A stretch of 64,000 nucleotides of DNA from Chryseobacterium indicum (GTDB taxonomy: Bacteria > Bacteroidota > Bacteroidia > Flavobacteriales > Weeksellaceae): contig NZ_JACSGT010000001.1 of NCBI RefSeq assembly GCF_021504595.1, positions 2,232,001-2,296,000 of the forward strand, in the 5' to 3' direction. Within the stretch, counting starts at the first letter, position 1. Every line of letters begins with the position of its first letter. Of this stretch, positions 25,995 to 35,811 are shown piece by piece. Made by a program: the position numbers and the translations under genes. Under the pieces are notes generated by a model. The model saw only the letters and a list, made by a program, of their open reading frames with translations, ran no database searches and was not told the DNA's origin.

Positions 25995-26067
25995 GGAGCT
26001 ATTTCATCACGCTTTCCGCTGCAATCTTTTTTTTCAAAAAAGGATTTTCACTACAATCGGGACTAAA
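25995..26067 (-). repeat. REP-like palindromic intergenic element, copy 3
   Basis: The element reads GGAGCTATTTC, GCTTTCCGCTGCAATC, a poly-T/poly-A stem, then CACTACAATCGGGACTAAA. This is the reverse orientation of the elements at 1536 and 22314, with the same order of conserved blocks. Confidence 0.6.
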
Positions 26068-26079
26068 AGGATGTATTTT

Positions 26080-26135
26080 AAAACCACCCCGTCAAAAATT
26101 TCAGGAAATTTTTGCCACCCCTCCAGAGGAGGGGA
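26080..26135. repeat. Intergenic element with two small hairpins
   Basis: Two adjacent small palindromes, AAAAATTTCAGGAAATTTTT and CCCCTCCAGAGGAGGGG, follow accaccccgtc. The arrangement looks like a dispersed intergenic repeat, but no second copy is in this window. Confidence 0.45.
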
Positions 26136-26208
26136 ATTCATTCATTAAAAATAAATTTATATATTCTCTCAATCATTTAAATTTTCAATCATCAAACCTT
26201 TTGCTTTT

Positions 26209-27204
26209 CTACTTAATAAATTCATACAGCGCATTCCAGAATTTATGATAGACTTCAATATGCGGAAGATGTCCTACGTTTTCAATTTCCACTAGCTTTG
26301 AGCCAACAATCTGTTGTTGTGTCTTCTTTCCTAATTCCTGATATTGCCCCATTTTGGGCTGTAGTTCTTTTGGAGCACGGTCTTTCCCGATTGCAGTTCT
26401 GTCTCTTGTTCCGATAATGAGCAAAGTGGAAACTTTTATGTTTTTAAATTCATAGCAAACCGGCTGATTGTAAATCATATCCGAAGTTAAAGCTGCATTC
26501 CATGCGACTTTCGGATAATCAGGATGCACAGTCCATCCTGCAATTAAGTCTAACCAAGGTTGATATTCTGCTTTCCATTTATTATCGTAATAAAATTTAA
26601 GCTGATAATTTTTATAAATTTCTGCGGTATTTTTTAATTCTGACTGATATGCCTGATCAATTGTTTGATAAGCAGCAAATGTTTTATAATCTTCCAATCC
26701 GATTGGATTTTCGAAGATCAATTTTTCAACTTTTTCGGGGTATTGTAAAGTAAATCTTGTCGCAATCATTCCTCCCATCGAATGTCCTAAAACAATAATT
26801 TTATCGATTTTTAATTTGTCCAAAATGGCTTTTGTATTTTCTGCCAACTGCGAAAATGAAAACTGATAACTTTGAGGTTTTGAAGATTTTCCAAATCCTA
26901 TCTGATCCGGAATTATTACTCTGAACCCCTTATCTGAAAGATCTTTTGCAGTTCTTTCCCAATAAGCTCCGTTAAAATTCTTACCATGAAGAAGCATTAT
27001 AACTTTTCCGTTTGACTTTGTTGGCTGAACATCCATGTAAGCCATTTTCAAATCGTTTTTCTGAGATGTAAAATTTAAAAAATGAACTTCGAAAGGGTAT
27101 TGATAATTCGTTAATTCAGCATCCAATGGTTTCACCTGTGAAAATAGAAGACTTGTGCTTACGATAAGAATTAACGCTATAAATATGTTTTTGCAATATT
27201 TCAT
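26209..27204 (-). CDS. Exported alpha/beta hydrolase
   Basis: A 331-residue alpha/beta hydrolase with an N-terminal signal peptide or anchor (ALILIVSTSLLFSQ). The fold is shown by the oxyanion segment IMLLHGKNFNGAYW (about 74-87), IIPDQIGFGKSSKP and the nucleophile elbow VLGHSMGGMIATRF (Ser about 145). The acid is in LLIIGTRDRTAIGKD and the catalytic His in IENVGHLPHIE. The natural substrate is unknown; similar proteins are esterases or epoxide-hydrolase-like enzymes. It is read just after the EamA permease ends its own unit, with a terminator in between (minus-strand order: EamA lies downstream). Confidence 0.85.
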   Translation of the reverse strand: MKYCKNIFIALILIVSTSLLFSQVKPLDAELTNYQYPFEVHFLNFTSQKNDLKMAYMDVQPTKSNGKVIMLLHGKNFNGAYWERTAKDLSDKGFRVIIPDQIGFGKSSKPQSYQFSFSQLAENTKAILDKLKIDKIIVLGHSMGGMIATRFTLQYPEKVEKLIFENPIGLEDYKTFAAYQTIDQAYQSELKNTAEIYKNYQLKFYYDNKWKAEYQPWLDLIAGWTVHPDYPKVAWNAALTSDMIYNQPVCYEFKNIKVSTLLIIGTRDRTAIGKDRAPKELQPKMGQYQELGKKTQQQIVGSKLVEIENVGHLPHIEVYHKFWNALYEFIK

Positions 27205-27228
27205 AAGATATTTTATTTACTGAAATTA

Positions 27229-27254
27229 AAAAACCGTTCCAAAAGAAACGGTTA
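27229..27254 (-). terminator. Small hairpin between the hydrolase and EamA genes
   Basis: AACCGTT repeats in inverted orientation around ccaaaaga. On the minus strand the stem precedes a T run (GGTTTTTTAATTTC). It lies just downstream of the EamA stop at 27263 and upstream of the hydrolase start at 27204, so it terminates EamA transcripts. Confidence 0.7.
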
Positions 27255-27262
27255 CAATAGTA

Positions 27263-28243
27263 TTATTTAGATATTTCAGCAAATTGATTTTCTTTTTTAG
27301 GTAAATTCATGAGGACAATCGCAAAAAGTATTAATGCAATTCCAATCCATTGTATAAAAATTACTTTTTCACCCAACAAAACAAAAGCCATCGTCACAGA
27401 AACCGGTAATTCTAAAGAAGAAACGATACTTCCCAATCCAAGTCCTGCATTCGGAAACCCGACATTAAATAAAATCGGTGGAATTATGGTTCCGAAAAGT
27501 GATAAAATTAAACCATATTTCCATAAAATTGAATAATTAAAGGAATGAATATGCTCTGTATTGTCTGTAAAATTAAGGTAAAAAGATTTTAAACCTTCGA
27601 AATGCGATGGCCCGATCTGTGCAAAAAACAAGAATGCAAAAACAACAACTGCCCCCCCCAAAAGCATAATGATGCTTTTTCTGAAAACAGGCAAATGTGT
27701 TGCTAAAGTATTGGAAGTAAACATCGTGAGCGTATAGGAAGTCGCTGCTAATAATCCCCAGAAAATTCCTTTCCAATCCAGATCTAAACTTTCATTGATT
27801 AAATTGGTGGCTAAAATAGTTCCCGCCAAAACAATAATTACAGAAACAATTTTTCTTGCATTGGGCAGTTTTTTTGTCAGAAAACTTTCCACTACTACAC
27901 TGAACCAGACGGACTGCATCAGCAAAACAATCGCTATCGAAACATTGATATACTGAACTGCAATGTAATAACACAAACTGGTGCAACCTAATGATGTTCC
28001 AGCTAACAATAAGTTTCTTACTTCTCTTGATGTTGGTGAAGGCAAAGCTTTTTTAGAGGTGATTGTCTGAATAAAATTTAAGACTAAAAGACCCACTATT
28101 CCCAATAAAAACTGTGATGTTGTAACTTCTGAAGTGGTGTAACCATCCTGATAAGCGAGTTTAACAAACGTTGCCAGCATCCCATATATACTTGCGCCAA
28201 TCCCTACAAATAGAACTCCCTTTAAAATATTTTTCTTCTGCAT
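27263..28243 (-). CDS. EamA/DMT superfamily permease
   Basis: A 326-residue inner-membrane protein with ten predicted helices in two five-helix EamA repeats (residues about 8-145 and 160-312). Recognisable signatures are ASIYGMLATFVKLAYQDG at the start, LLMQSVWFSVVVESFL closing the first repeat and FNVGFPNAGLGLGSIVSSLELPVS with AFVLLGEKV in the second. DMT-family members export amino acids, nucleosides or other metabolites; the substrate is not predictable here. It lies upstream of the alpha/beta hydrolase on the same strand but is separated from it by a hairpin. Confidence 0.88.
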   Translation of the reverse strand: MQKKNILKGVLFVGIGASIYGMLATFVKLAYQDGYTTSEVTTSQFLLGIVGLLVLNFIQTITSKKALPSPTSREVRNLLLAGTSLGCTSLCYYIAVQYINVSIAIVLLMQSVWFSVVVESFLTKKLPNARKIVSVIIVLAGTILATNLINESLDLDWKGIFWGLLAATSYTLTMFTSNTLATHLPVFRKSIIMLLGGAVVVFAFLFFAQIGPSHFEGLKSFYLNFTDNTEHIHSFNYSILWKYGLILSLFGTIIPPILFNVGFPNAGLGLGSIVSSLELPVSVTMAFVLLGEKVIFIQWIGIALILFAIVLMNLPKKENQFAEISK

Positions 28244-28313
28244 AATTCATTTTTACAGCCTGCAAAGGTACAATATATTATTAAATGAATAATAAAATGG
28301 CTGTGAAATAAAA

Positions 28314-28346
28314 AATTACGGCGCGAGCGAAGCTCGCGCCGTAATT
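28314..28346 (-). terminator. GC-rich perfect hairpin after the M36 peptidase gene
   Basis: A perfect 15 bp stem (28314-28328 with 28332-28346) encloses a GAA triloop. The stem is far more GC-rich than its surroundings (GGCGCGAGC). It lies 20 bp downstream of the peptidase stop and is followed by AT-rich DNA on both sides, so it may be a terminator or a REP-type element. Confidence 0.7.
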
Positions 28347-28366
28347 AAAATTTATAAATATTCAGA

Positions 28367-31009
28367 TTATTTCTTAACAATAACTTTTGATGCAGCATCA
28401 ATACCGATGCCTTTTACTTTCACCATATATGTTCCGTTAATCAGCTTATCTGTAGAGATTGATTTTTTAGCATCTGGAGAAATTTTATCCTCAGAAGAAA
28501 CTAATTTTCCAGACATATCATAAATTTCAACACTTACTTTTCCTAACGTATTGCTTGGGAAATTGATGAAAAATTCATTCTTCGCAGGATTAGGATAAAT
28601 TGAAATGTTGTTTTTAACAACTTTAACTTCGTCTGTAGCCAATACACAATCTGCTGGAACAGAAAAGTCTTCTACCTGATCGTTAAGAGCTGCATTAACA
28701 GCGGTAGCATTGCTTAAGCTTGTTGGAGTCTTACTTCCTGCAGACGCATTTACTCCCAATCCTCTTTTTGCAAAAGTTCTCCAGATCATACATCTGTCTG
28801 CACCTCCTTTAGCCTGGTCTGCTGCAATGATGGCATCTCTACCATTGATAAATGTAGGATTACAAACCTGAAGTTTCAAAGCGTCTGTTACTAATTGTAA
28901 AACTCTTGAGCTACCATTTGTAGTATTTGCCATTACATCAGAAGAATAGCCATATTTAGCGACATACTGCCAGTGAAGATCCCAAAGCATTGTAGCCCAA
29001 ATAAATCCTATAGAATGTACATCAGGTACCTGTCGTTGATATTGAGTATTAAAATATGTTAAACCATTTGTATCTGTATATGTAAAATCATTAATGGCAA
29101 AATTCGGAGAATACTGTGCTGGTCGAATACCACCTCCGGTAATAGCTTGTCCAACAGCATATGTTCCGATACCTCTTGGTACAGATGCATTATCTCCAGC
29201 TTTATTAGTTAACATTAGAGCAAAGAAATCTGACCAGCCTTCTCCCATTTGTTCATTAGAGATATCAAAATTCAAACAACCTGCACCCGTTCCTGTTAAT
29301 CTATTAGAAATTCCATGTCCATATTCATGCACTACAATTCCATTATCAAAACTTCCGTCTGGTGTAATACTGCTTGCAGGATCGTTTTTCAAAGTTACAT
29401 TTACTGTCGTATTTGCTGAGAGTTGACTTTTTATATATTCACCCTCGGTATTTGAAATTAAAACCGATGGGATTGTAATCGTTGCATCAGTTCCTGACAT
29501 ATTTCCGACAGTATTACCATTAGCGGTATTGTTATAAATAATAACAGCTGCAGCCCCCGCATCTTGTGCGTTTTTAACCTTAACAGTAAAACTACAAGTT
29601 CCTCTTTCTACTAAACCGATCTTACCCGTCAAAGATCCTGCAGGTATTGCCGTACAACCATCCAGAACTGAAGATAACTGCACATTTCCTGTAACCCCCG
29701 TTGCATCTAAAGCATTTCCAAATGAAGCTGTCCCTGCAATTGGTTGACGAGGTACAGCCAAACTCGGCGCATTGTAATAAAACAGCCTGTTAACAGTTGA
29801 CCAAAGAAACATCTGCATTCTTGGTTTATTTCCATCACTAGGACTATTAAAATTTGCATTATTTGTACCGCCTCCATCTTGTGCTTCGGCTAATACATAA
29901 TCGCCTCCAGCACCTCCTAATCCAAAATTAGTATTCTGAAAGTTCCTTGCGGCTGGCGTAAAACCAAACATATAGAAAATATCATGAATTTTATTATTGA
30001 TATAAAATAAATTGGTAATTGCAGCATTCTGATTAGCAAAGGAATCTCCATTAATACTAAAAGGAAAATCAAAATTTCTTGAAGCACCTCCATCAGGAGA
30101 AATACCCGGTAAATTAGAATTCAGAGTATCCTCATAAGCATGTACATTATTACCTCTTGTAATTGTATAACGGGTAGTTCCGTCATAATGCCATCCTTCC
30201 GGAGAGGCAGTTAAGATCCATGGATTACTTACAATTGATCTTGAACCAAATGTAGGAGCCTCTATAGGTAATGCAAAAACATTATATGAAGCGTTATCGG
30301 GTGCTAAAAGTGAAAAACTATTTTTACTTTCTTCTTGCTTTAGCGGTCCTGCTGTAATAGTTTCATTATGAACATGACTGTAATCATGAGAATAGGCATC
30401 ATGATGGAAATTACAAGATAGATTTAAATCTAGTTTACTGATAATATTTCCTGTATTTGCATCCACTAGAATATCCCAATAGCTTGGGGAATTAGGCTCT
30501 GGAAAAGAGAATTGGTAAGCTAATTTTAAAGCACCATTATCTTGTACATATACCAACCTCTGTTTTGCAGCCGGTCCATTATTTAAATCTGCATCATTAT
30601 ACCCTAAAATAGGATAATTCTGAATTTTATCTTTCTGTAAATTTTCAGCTATTTTCTGAAGAGCAGCAGTCTTCGTAACAGAAGCTGTATTTGATACAGA
30701 AGAAGTATAATCTTTCAAAAAAGTATCAGAATAATAAATTACTTTATTATCTCTTACCAAAACAGTACCTTCCGCATTGTATACCGGAAGTCCGTTATAA
30801 GTCTGCTGGAATTTAATTACATTTCCATTTAATGACTTTGATTCATCAACATTATCAATCTTAAAATTTGTAAGATCTGATTTCTTATATTCTCTGATCT
30901 TATTTTGAGAAATATAATCTTTAATTAACTTCTCATTATCCTGTCCGAAAAGAACAGAAGGAAACATTGCAGAAACTACAAATAAAAGGGGTAAAGCTAC
31001 TTTTTTCAT
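28367..31009 (-). CDS. Secreted M36 (fungalysin) metallopeptidase with PA domain and T9SS sorting end
   Basis: An 880-residue secreted zinc protease. Order: signal peptide (MKKVALPLLFVVSAMFPSVLFGQ), FTP and PepSY propeptide region (to about 210), M36 catalytic domain with the zinc motif HEYGH (561-565) and the third ligand Glu in NEQMGEGWSDFFAL. A protease-associated (PA) domain (about 430-545: GLVERGTCSFTVKVKNAQ) is inserted before the active site. The last 80 residues (ISIYPNPAKNEFFINFPS ... ASKVIVKK) are a type A T9SS sorting domain. I use the ATG at 31009; an in-frame extension of 13 residues upstream precedes the signal peptide and is unlikely. It probably degrades external protein. Confidence 0.93.
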   Translation of the reverse strand: MKKVALPLLFVVSAMFPSVLFGQDNEKLIKDYISQNKIREYKKSDLTNFKIDNVDESKSLNGNVIKFQQTYNGLPVYNAEGTVLVRDNKVIYYSDTFLKDYTSSVSNTASVTKTAALQKIAENLQKDKIQNYPILGYNDADLNNGPAAKQRLVYVQDNGALKLAYQFSFPEPNSPSYWDILVDANTGNIISKLDLNLSCNFHHDAYSHDYSHVHNETITAGPLKQEESKNSFSLLAPDNASYNVFALPIEAPTFGSRSIVSNPWILTASPEGWHYDGTTRYTITRGNNVHAYEDTLNSNLPGISPDGGASRNFDFPFSINGDSFANQNAAITNLFYINNKIHDIFYMFGFTPAARNFQNTNFGLGGAGGDYVLAEAQDGGGTNNANFNSPSDGNKPRMQMFLWSTVNRLFYYNAPSLAVPRQPIAGTASFGNALDATGVTGNVQLSSVLDGCTAIPAGSLTGKIGLVERGTCSFTVKVKNAQDAGAAAVIIYNNTANGNTVGNMSGTDATITIPSVLISNTEGEYIKSQLSANTTVNVTLKNDPASSITPDGSFDNGIVVHEYGHGISNRLTGTGAGCLNFDISNEQMGEGWSDFFALMLTNKAGDNASVPRGIGTYAVGQAITGGGIRPAQYSPNFAINDFTYTDTNGLTYFNTQYQRQVPDVHSIGFIWATMLWDLHWQYVAKYGYSSDVMANTTNGSSRVLQLVTDALKLQVCNPTFINGRDAIIAADQAKGGADRCMIWRTFAKRGLGVNASAGSKTPTSLSNATAVNAALNDQVEDFSVPADCVLATDEVKVVKNNISIYPNPAKNEFFINFPSNTLGKVSVEIYDMSGKLVSSEDKISPDAKKSISTDKLINGTYMVKVKGIGIDAASKVIVKK

Positions 31010-31183
31010 ATACACTAATAAAGCCGCTAATTTACATATAATTAACAATAAAACAATAGTATAATTTAAAATTATTTAAATAGACATTTAATTTAACAAT
31101 AGTATATAAACTCTGCTAAATTTATGAATAAATCAAATTAACAAATCCCGCATTAACAGCAATTTTATGAATTGAATAAAAAC

Positions 31184-31210
31184 AAAAAAAGCCACTCAAA
31201 CGAGTGGCTT
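31184..31210 (-). terminator. Terminator of rpsA
   Basis: AAGCCACTC and GAGTGGCTT pair around a 4 nt loop; on the minus strand a run of seven T follows. It lies 23 bp after the rpsA stop. Confidence 0.88.
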
Positions 31211-31232
31211 AATATTTAAAATGAATCAGGTA

Positions 31233-33029
31233 TTATTTACCTTCTTCCATTTTTCTTTTTAATTCTGCTAATGCATCGATATCTCCAAGAGTAGATCTCT
31301 CTTCGTTTGAAGATGAGGAAACATTATTAGATCTGTTGTTAGAATTTTCTCTTACGTTTTTCTTCTCTTCGTCTCTGAAGATTCCTGTATGAGAAACTAC
31401 TACTCTCTTGAATTCTTTGTTGAATTCAATTACTTTGAAATCAGCCTCTTCACCTTTCTTGATTTTAGATCCGTCTTCCTTCTCTAATAATCTTGATGGG
31501 CAGAATGCTTCTACTTCAGCATCTTCGAACTGTACAGAAGCACCTTTATCGTGTACTTCTACCGCTTTACCAGCGTGAACTGTTCCTTCAGCATATTTAG
31601 TTTCGAATGCATCCCAAGGGTTTTCTGTTAATTGTTTGTGACCTAGAGATAATCTTCTAGCCTGGATGTCTAGTTCAAGAACTACAACATCTAATTTATC
31701 ACCAACTGCACAGAATTCAGATGGGTGCTTGATTTTCTTAGTCCAAGAAAGATCAGAAATATAGATTAAACCGTCGATACCTTCTTCTAACTCTACGAAT
31801 ACACCAAAGTTAGTGAAGTTTCTTACAGTTCCTACATGCTTAGATCCTACAGGATACTTAGCTTCGATATTTTCCCATGGATCTTTGCTTAATTGCTTGA
31901 TACCCAAAGAAATTTTTCTGTCTTCTCTGTCTAAAGTAAGTACTTCAGCTTCTACCTCATCACCTACTTTTACGAAGTCACCTGCAGATCTCAAGTGAGT
32001 AGACCAAGACATTTCAGAAACGTGGATTAATCCTTCAACACCAGGAGCGATTTCTACGAATGCACCATAGTCAGCAAGAACTACTACTTTTCCTTTTACT
32101 TTATCTCCAACTTTTAAGTCAGCAGAAAGAGCATCCCAAGGATGAGCTTCTAACTGCTTCATACCTAACTGGATTCTTGTTTTCTCATCATCAAAATCAA
32201 GGATAACCACTTTTACAGTCTGTCCGTCCTCAAGGATTTCAGATGGGTGGTTCACTCTAGACCAAGAAAGGTCTGTAATGTGGATCAATCCATCAACACC
32301 TCCTAAATCGATGAACACACCGTAAGAAGTAATATTCTTAACAGTACCTTCAAGAACCTGTCCTTTTTCTAACTGAGCGATGATTTCTTTTTTCTGACCT
32401 TCGATATCTGCTTCGATCAATGCTTTGTGAGATACTACTACGTTTTTGAACTCAGGGTTGATTTTCACAACTTTGAACTCCATAGTTTTTCCTACGAACT
32501 GATCGTAATCTTTAATTGGCTTAACGTCGATCTGAGAACCAGGTAAGAATGCTTCGATTCCGTGTACGTCTACGATCATACCTCCTTTAGTTCTGGACTT
32601 AACAAAACCGTTAACGATTTCACCTGTTTCGTGAAGTTCGTTTACTTTATCCCAAGCTTTAAGCGTTCTTGCTTTTCTGTGAGATAACTGTAACTGTCCT
32701 GTTTTGTCTTCTCTTCTGTCTACCATTACTTCTACCTCGTCTCCTACTTTAAGACCTTGGTTGTAACGGAATTCGTTAAGAGAAATAACACCTTCAGACT
32801 TGAAGTTGATGTCTACGATAGCTTCTTTATCAGTTAATCTTACTACTTTACCAATTAGAACGTCGTTATCGTCTAAGTTGTTTAAAGATCCGTTGTAGAT
32901 TTCTTCTAAATCGCTTTTCTCTTTTCTAGCATCAGCATCAAGACCAGATTCGAAAGAATCCCAGTCAAATTGTTCAGGTGCTACGTTTTGATTTAATAAT
33001 AATTCAGCTGAATTTGTCTCTTTTGACAT
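31233..33029 (-). CDS. rpsA: 30S ribosomal protein S1
   Basis: A 598-residue S1 with six S1/OB-fold RNA-binding repeats, each showing the G-x-V motif: NDVLIGKVVRLTDKEAIVDI, GEIVNGFVKSRTKGGMIVDV, GQVLEGTVKNITSYGVFIDL, GDKVKGKVVVLADYGAFVEI, GSKHVGTVRNFTNFGVFVEL and the last near GTVHAGKAVEVHDKGASVQF. It helps load mRNA onto the small subunit; in Bacteroidota it is especially important because Shine-Dalgarno sequences are rarely used. The C-terminal tail is charged and low-complexity (RENSNNRSNNVSSSSNEE). Strong codon bias fits high expression. Confidence 0.97.
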   Translation of the reverse strand: MSKETNSAELLLNQNVAPEQFDWDSFESGLDADARKEKSDLEEIYNGSLNNLDDNDVLIGKVVRLTDKEAIVDINFKSEGVISLNEFRYNQGLKVGDEVEVMVDRREDKTGQLQLSHRKARTLKAWDKVNELHETGEIVNGFVKSRTKGGMIVDVHGIEAFLPGSQIDVKPIKDYDQFVGKTMEFKVVKINPEFKNVVVSHKALIEADIEGQKKEIIAQLEKGQVLEGTVKNITSYGVFIDLGGVDGLIHITDLSWSRVNHPSEILEDGQTVKVVILDFDDEKTRIQLGMKQLEAHPWDALSADLKVGDKVKGKVVVLADYGAFVEIAPGVEGLIHVSEMSWSTHLRSAGDFVKVGDEVEAEVLTLDREDRKISLGIKQLSKDPWENIEAKYPVGSKHVGTVRNFTNFGVFVELEEGIDGLIYISDLSWTKKIKHPSEFCAVGDKLDVVVLELDIQARRLSLGHKQLTENPWDAFETKYAEGTVHAGKAVEVHDKGASVQFEDAEVEAFCPSRLLEKEDGSKIKKGEEADFKVIEFNKEFKRVVVSHTGIFRDEEKKNVRENSNNRSNNVSSSSNEERSTLGDIDALAELKRKMEEGK

Positions 33030-33151
33030 AATTCTAATTAAATTTGTATTCCTTCTCTTTCAACGGTCTGAATAAATGTGAATTGAAAAATACGGAAGTA
33101 ATTAATTTTTAGTTATTTACTCTTCAAACCTTTTCGCCACAAAAGTGGGTG

Positions 33152-33182
33152 CAAAGATATGAAATTTATTTGAAACAAACAA
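33152..33182 (-). promoter_or_regulatory. Promoter of rpsA
   Basis: On the minus strand a TTG (33182-33180) is followed 20 bp later by TATCTTTG (33159-33152), a full match to the Bacteroidota consensus. The leader of about 115 nt is long, leaving room for autoregulation by S1. Confidence 0.75.
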
Positions 33183-33254
33183 TTATTTCAAAGGTCAAAA
33201 AATTCAGCGTAAACAACTGAAATTCAAACCATTCAATTTAATCAAAATAACTTT

Positions 33255-35807
33255 TTACTCCATTAAAGTCTTTTCTAAGGTTTCCTTAAACTCATTCTCA
33301 TTGCTGTAATTGTAAAAAGGTACAGCGGTAATTAAATAGTTATCCGTATGAATCTTCACAGATTTCTGCTGATTTCCGATCTGTTTGAGAAAATCTTCCT
33401 TCCATTTATCATGTCCTGTTAAATGTTTTCCTTTCGGCTCTATAAATACCTGAAAAGTAAGTTCCTCTTCTTCACGGCGGGTACAGAAAAGAATAAAATC
33501 CGGTTCAAAAGCCCTTCCCAATTGATCAAAAACTTTAATTTCTCTTTCATTCCGGATCAGGTGAATGTTCTGATATTTTTTATTGAGTCCTTCAAAACGT
33601 CTCGCAAACAGTTCAACAAACTTTTTCTCTTCATCGGTTCCGTAATTGGCATTATAAGCATACCATGCTTCATCCAGAACAAGCTCTTCCTGACCTTTTG
33701 CTCTTTCATCGTATTTATTTACCCTGATTTCTTTATCCTTAAAGACATCCTGAACAGGCCGCGCATAAAATTCCGAGCCTTCATATTCTGTAGAATTCTT
33801 TTTGATCTCTGTTTCTATCTCCTGCAATAAACCATTGAGCGCTTGAAGATAATCAAAATGAGAAATTTCATCAAGACGGCTTCTGCTTCCTGTAAAAGTA
33901 ATTTCCAGACCTCCCAGATATTGTTCACTTTCAATAAATTCAAAAATGGAAACGAGGCTGGGAAAATAATGAGATAGACGATTAAAGCAGTAAAACGGAT
34001 TCCTGCTGAGCGCATATCTTACCACATGATTCTGTATTTCCGTAATCTTTATATCTTTTGACTTTATCTTTTCCTCACCGGATATTTCTTTTTCATTTTC
34101 TGAAAAAACATTAGAGATCCTTCCAAAACCCGAAGAAAGCTGATAACGGTAATTTGTTTTTTTCACTCCCAAATCTGCAAAAGATTTAATATTATCAAAA
34201 TTTTTCGGTACTTTTTTATTGGAAAAAACGACTCCTTTCTGATATAATTTTGAGGTTTTAAATAGAGGCTTCAGCTTTAACTGTTTTGTTTCGAGATGGG
34301 CTTCATCTTCATAAATTCCGGATTCTACCAGTGCTTTTTTTAGTTCGGAAATATAGCGGCTGTCTTCTTTTGTATGGTAATAAAGTTCTTCCAGAATTTT
34401 AAGATCATTTGAAATGTCATCATCGTATTTTCTGGTGAACTTGTCTTCACCTTCATTCAGTGCAAAAGGATAATATCTCGCACCACGACCGATCAACTGC
34501 GCCTCCGAGAGTGTGGTTTTGCCGGGATTGCCGTCTTTTCCGTCGCGGTCTTCGTACAAACGTACAATATCAAATAAATTTAAAACATCCCATCCTTCAT
34601 TCAGCTTCTGAACGGCAAATATGGCACGGATCGGGTTATTTTCATCTTCGAGTGTATTCAGAAGGATCTGGTTTTTCTCCGCTTCCGAATCATTGTTTGC
34701 ACTCAGACAGTTTTCTTCCCGAAAACAGGATTTTATTCTTTGGGCAATATCATTTTCCGAGATATTTCTTAACTCAAAAAACTGAAAAGCTTTCTGCACA
34801 ACCGAGACGGACGAAGTTTTCCTGATGCTGGTTACCATCGTTTCAGAAAATTCATCGATAAGCTTGTGGAAATTTTCTTTGTTCTGTTCAGATTCTTTAA
34901 TTGTTTTTTTCGCTTTGAAAAGTATCACCGGCTTTATATTAATACCATGTTTTGCAGCCAGTTCCTGACGGTAAAGATTGAGAATCAGTGCCTGAATAAT
35001 CCTTTCTTTTTCATTGTACATTGAGCGCACAAGATTAATTTCTTTGGAAAATTTATCTTTTCTGAACTGTGCAAGATCATATTTGTAAAGGACTTTATCC
35101 TTGTATTTATTCATAATTTCCCGGCTTTCATAATCCAGAGTTGCCGTAAATTCGAGCAGGATATTTTCATAATTCTGATTCAGGATCTGCAAAACGGTTT
35201 CTTCCCAACTTCCGAAAAGATTTCCGCTTTTGGTTCCGCTGTTGAGATGATGGGCTTCATCAGCAATCAGAACAATCTTTTTATCTTTAAAATCTTCATA
35301 CGTAACGCTGTTTTCTCTGGTATTATTTAAATCTGTATGAAGCTGTTGGATCGTCGTAAACTTAATATTGATATTTTCCTGATCCGATTCATCAAAATTG
35401 TCAATCTCTTTCAGTAAAACCTCTTTTCCATGAATGATTATTTTATCTGTGAATAAATATTTGGATGTCTGTGAATTAAGAAAATTATCTTTCGTTTTCT
35501 GAATGATGTTATTGCTGTTGACAAAAAACAGAAAATTACGGTAGCCTTTTTCAAATAGATGAAGCATAAGACCCGCCATCACCATCGTTTTTCCGCTTCC
35601 GGTTGCCATATTGTACAGCAGATGAATCGGCTTGTTGGGTGTTCCTTCAAAATTCTCCTGTTCAATATACAGATGTCGCCTGAATGCCTCTTCCTGATAA
35701 GGACGAACTTTAAATTTTAAATTGTCTGTAATTTCGTTGGGAATAACAACCTGAGCTAAAGATTTTTTCGCAATAGGATTATTGAAGATCTCGTGTAAAT
35801 ATTCCAT
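33255..35807 (-). CDS. Type III restriction enzyme, Res subunit
   Basis: An 850-residue Res subunit: an SF2 helicase-like ATPase with an endonuclease domain. Walker A is MATGSGKT (67-74), motif II is DEAH starting at Asp183, and motif VI is the LIGRGARYYPF segment. The C terminus carries a PD-(D/E)XK nuclease signature: FEPDFILF followed by FQVFIEPKGKHL. With the Mod subunit it cuts DNA carrying two unmethylated, inversely oriented recognition sites after ATP-driven communication. It starts 4 bp after the mod stop, so the two are translated from one mRNA. No frameshift is visible. Confidence 0.93.
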   Translation of the reverse strand: MEYLHEIFNNPIAKKSLAQVVIPNEITDNLKFKVRPYQEEAFRRHLYIEQENFEGTPNKPIHLLYNMATGSGKTMVMAGLMLHLFEKGYRNFLFFVNSNNIIQKTKDNFLNSQTSKYLFTDKIIIHGKEVLLKEIDNFDESDQENINIKFTTIQQLHTDLNNTRENSVTYEDFKDKKIVLIADEAHHLNSGTKSGNLFGSWEETVLQILNQNYENILLEFTATLDYESREIMNKYKDKVLYKYDLAQFRKDKFSKEINLVRSMYNEKERIIQALILNLYRQELAAKHGINIKPVILFKAKKTIKESEQNKENFHKLIDEFSETMVTSIRKTSSVSVVQKAFQFFELRNISENDIAQRIKSCFREENCLSANNDSEAEKNQILLNTLEDENNPIRAIFAVQKLNEGWDVLNLFDIVRLYEDRDGKDGNPGKTTLSEAQLIGRGARYYPFALNEGEDKFTRKYDDDISNDLKILEELYYHTKEDSRYISELKKALVESGIYEDEAHLETKQLKLKPLFKTSKLYQKGVVFSNKKVPKNFDNIKSFADLGVKKTNYRYQLSSGFGRISNVFSENEKEISGEEKIKSKDIKITEIQNHVVRYALSRNPFYCFNRLSHYFPSLVSIFEFIESEQYLGGLEITFTGSRSRLDEISHFDYLQALNGLLQEIETEIKKNSTEYEGSEFYARPVQDVFKDKEIRVNKYDERAKGQEELVLDEAWYAYNANYGTDEEKKFVELFARRFEGLNKKYQNIHLIRNEREIKVFDQLGRAFEPDFILFCTRREEEELTFQVFIEPKGKHLTGHDKWKEDFLKQIGNQQKSVKIHTDNYLITAVPFYNYSNENEFKETLEKTLME

Positions 35808-35811
35808 GGTT

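Noticed and set aside
34460..34825. A 121-residue plus-strand frame inside the res gene
   Set aside because: Antisense to conserved helicase motifs and without a recognisable promoter or homology.
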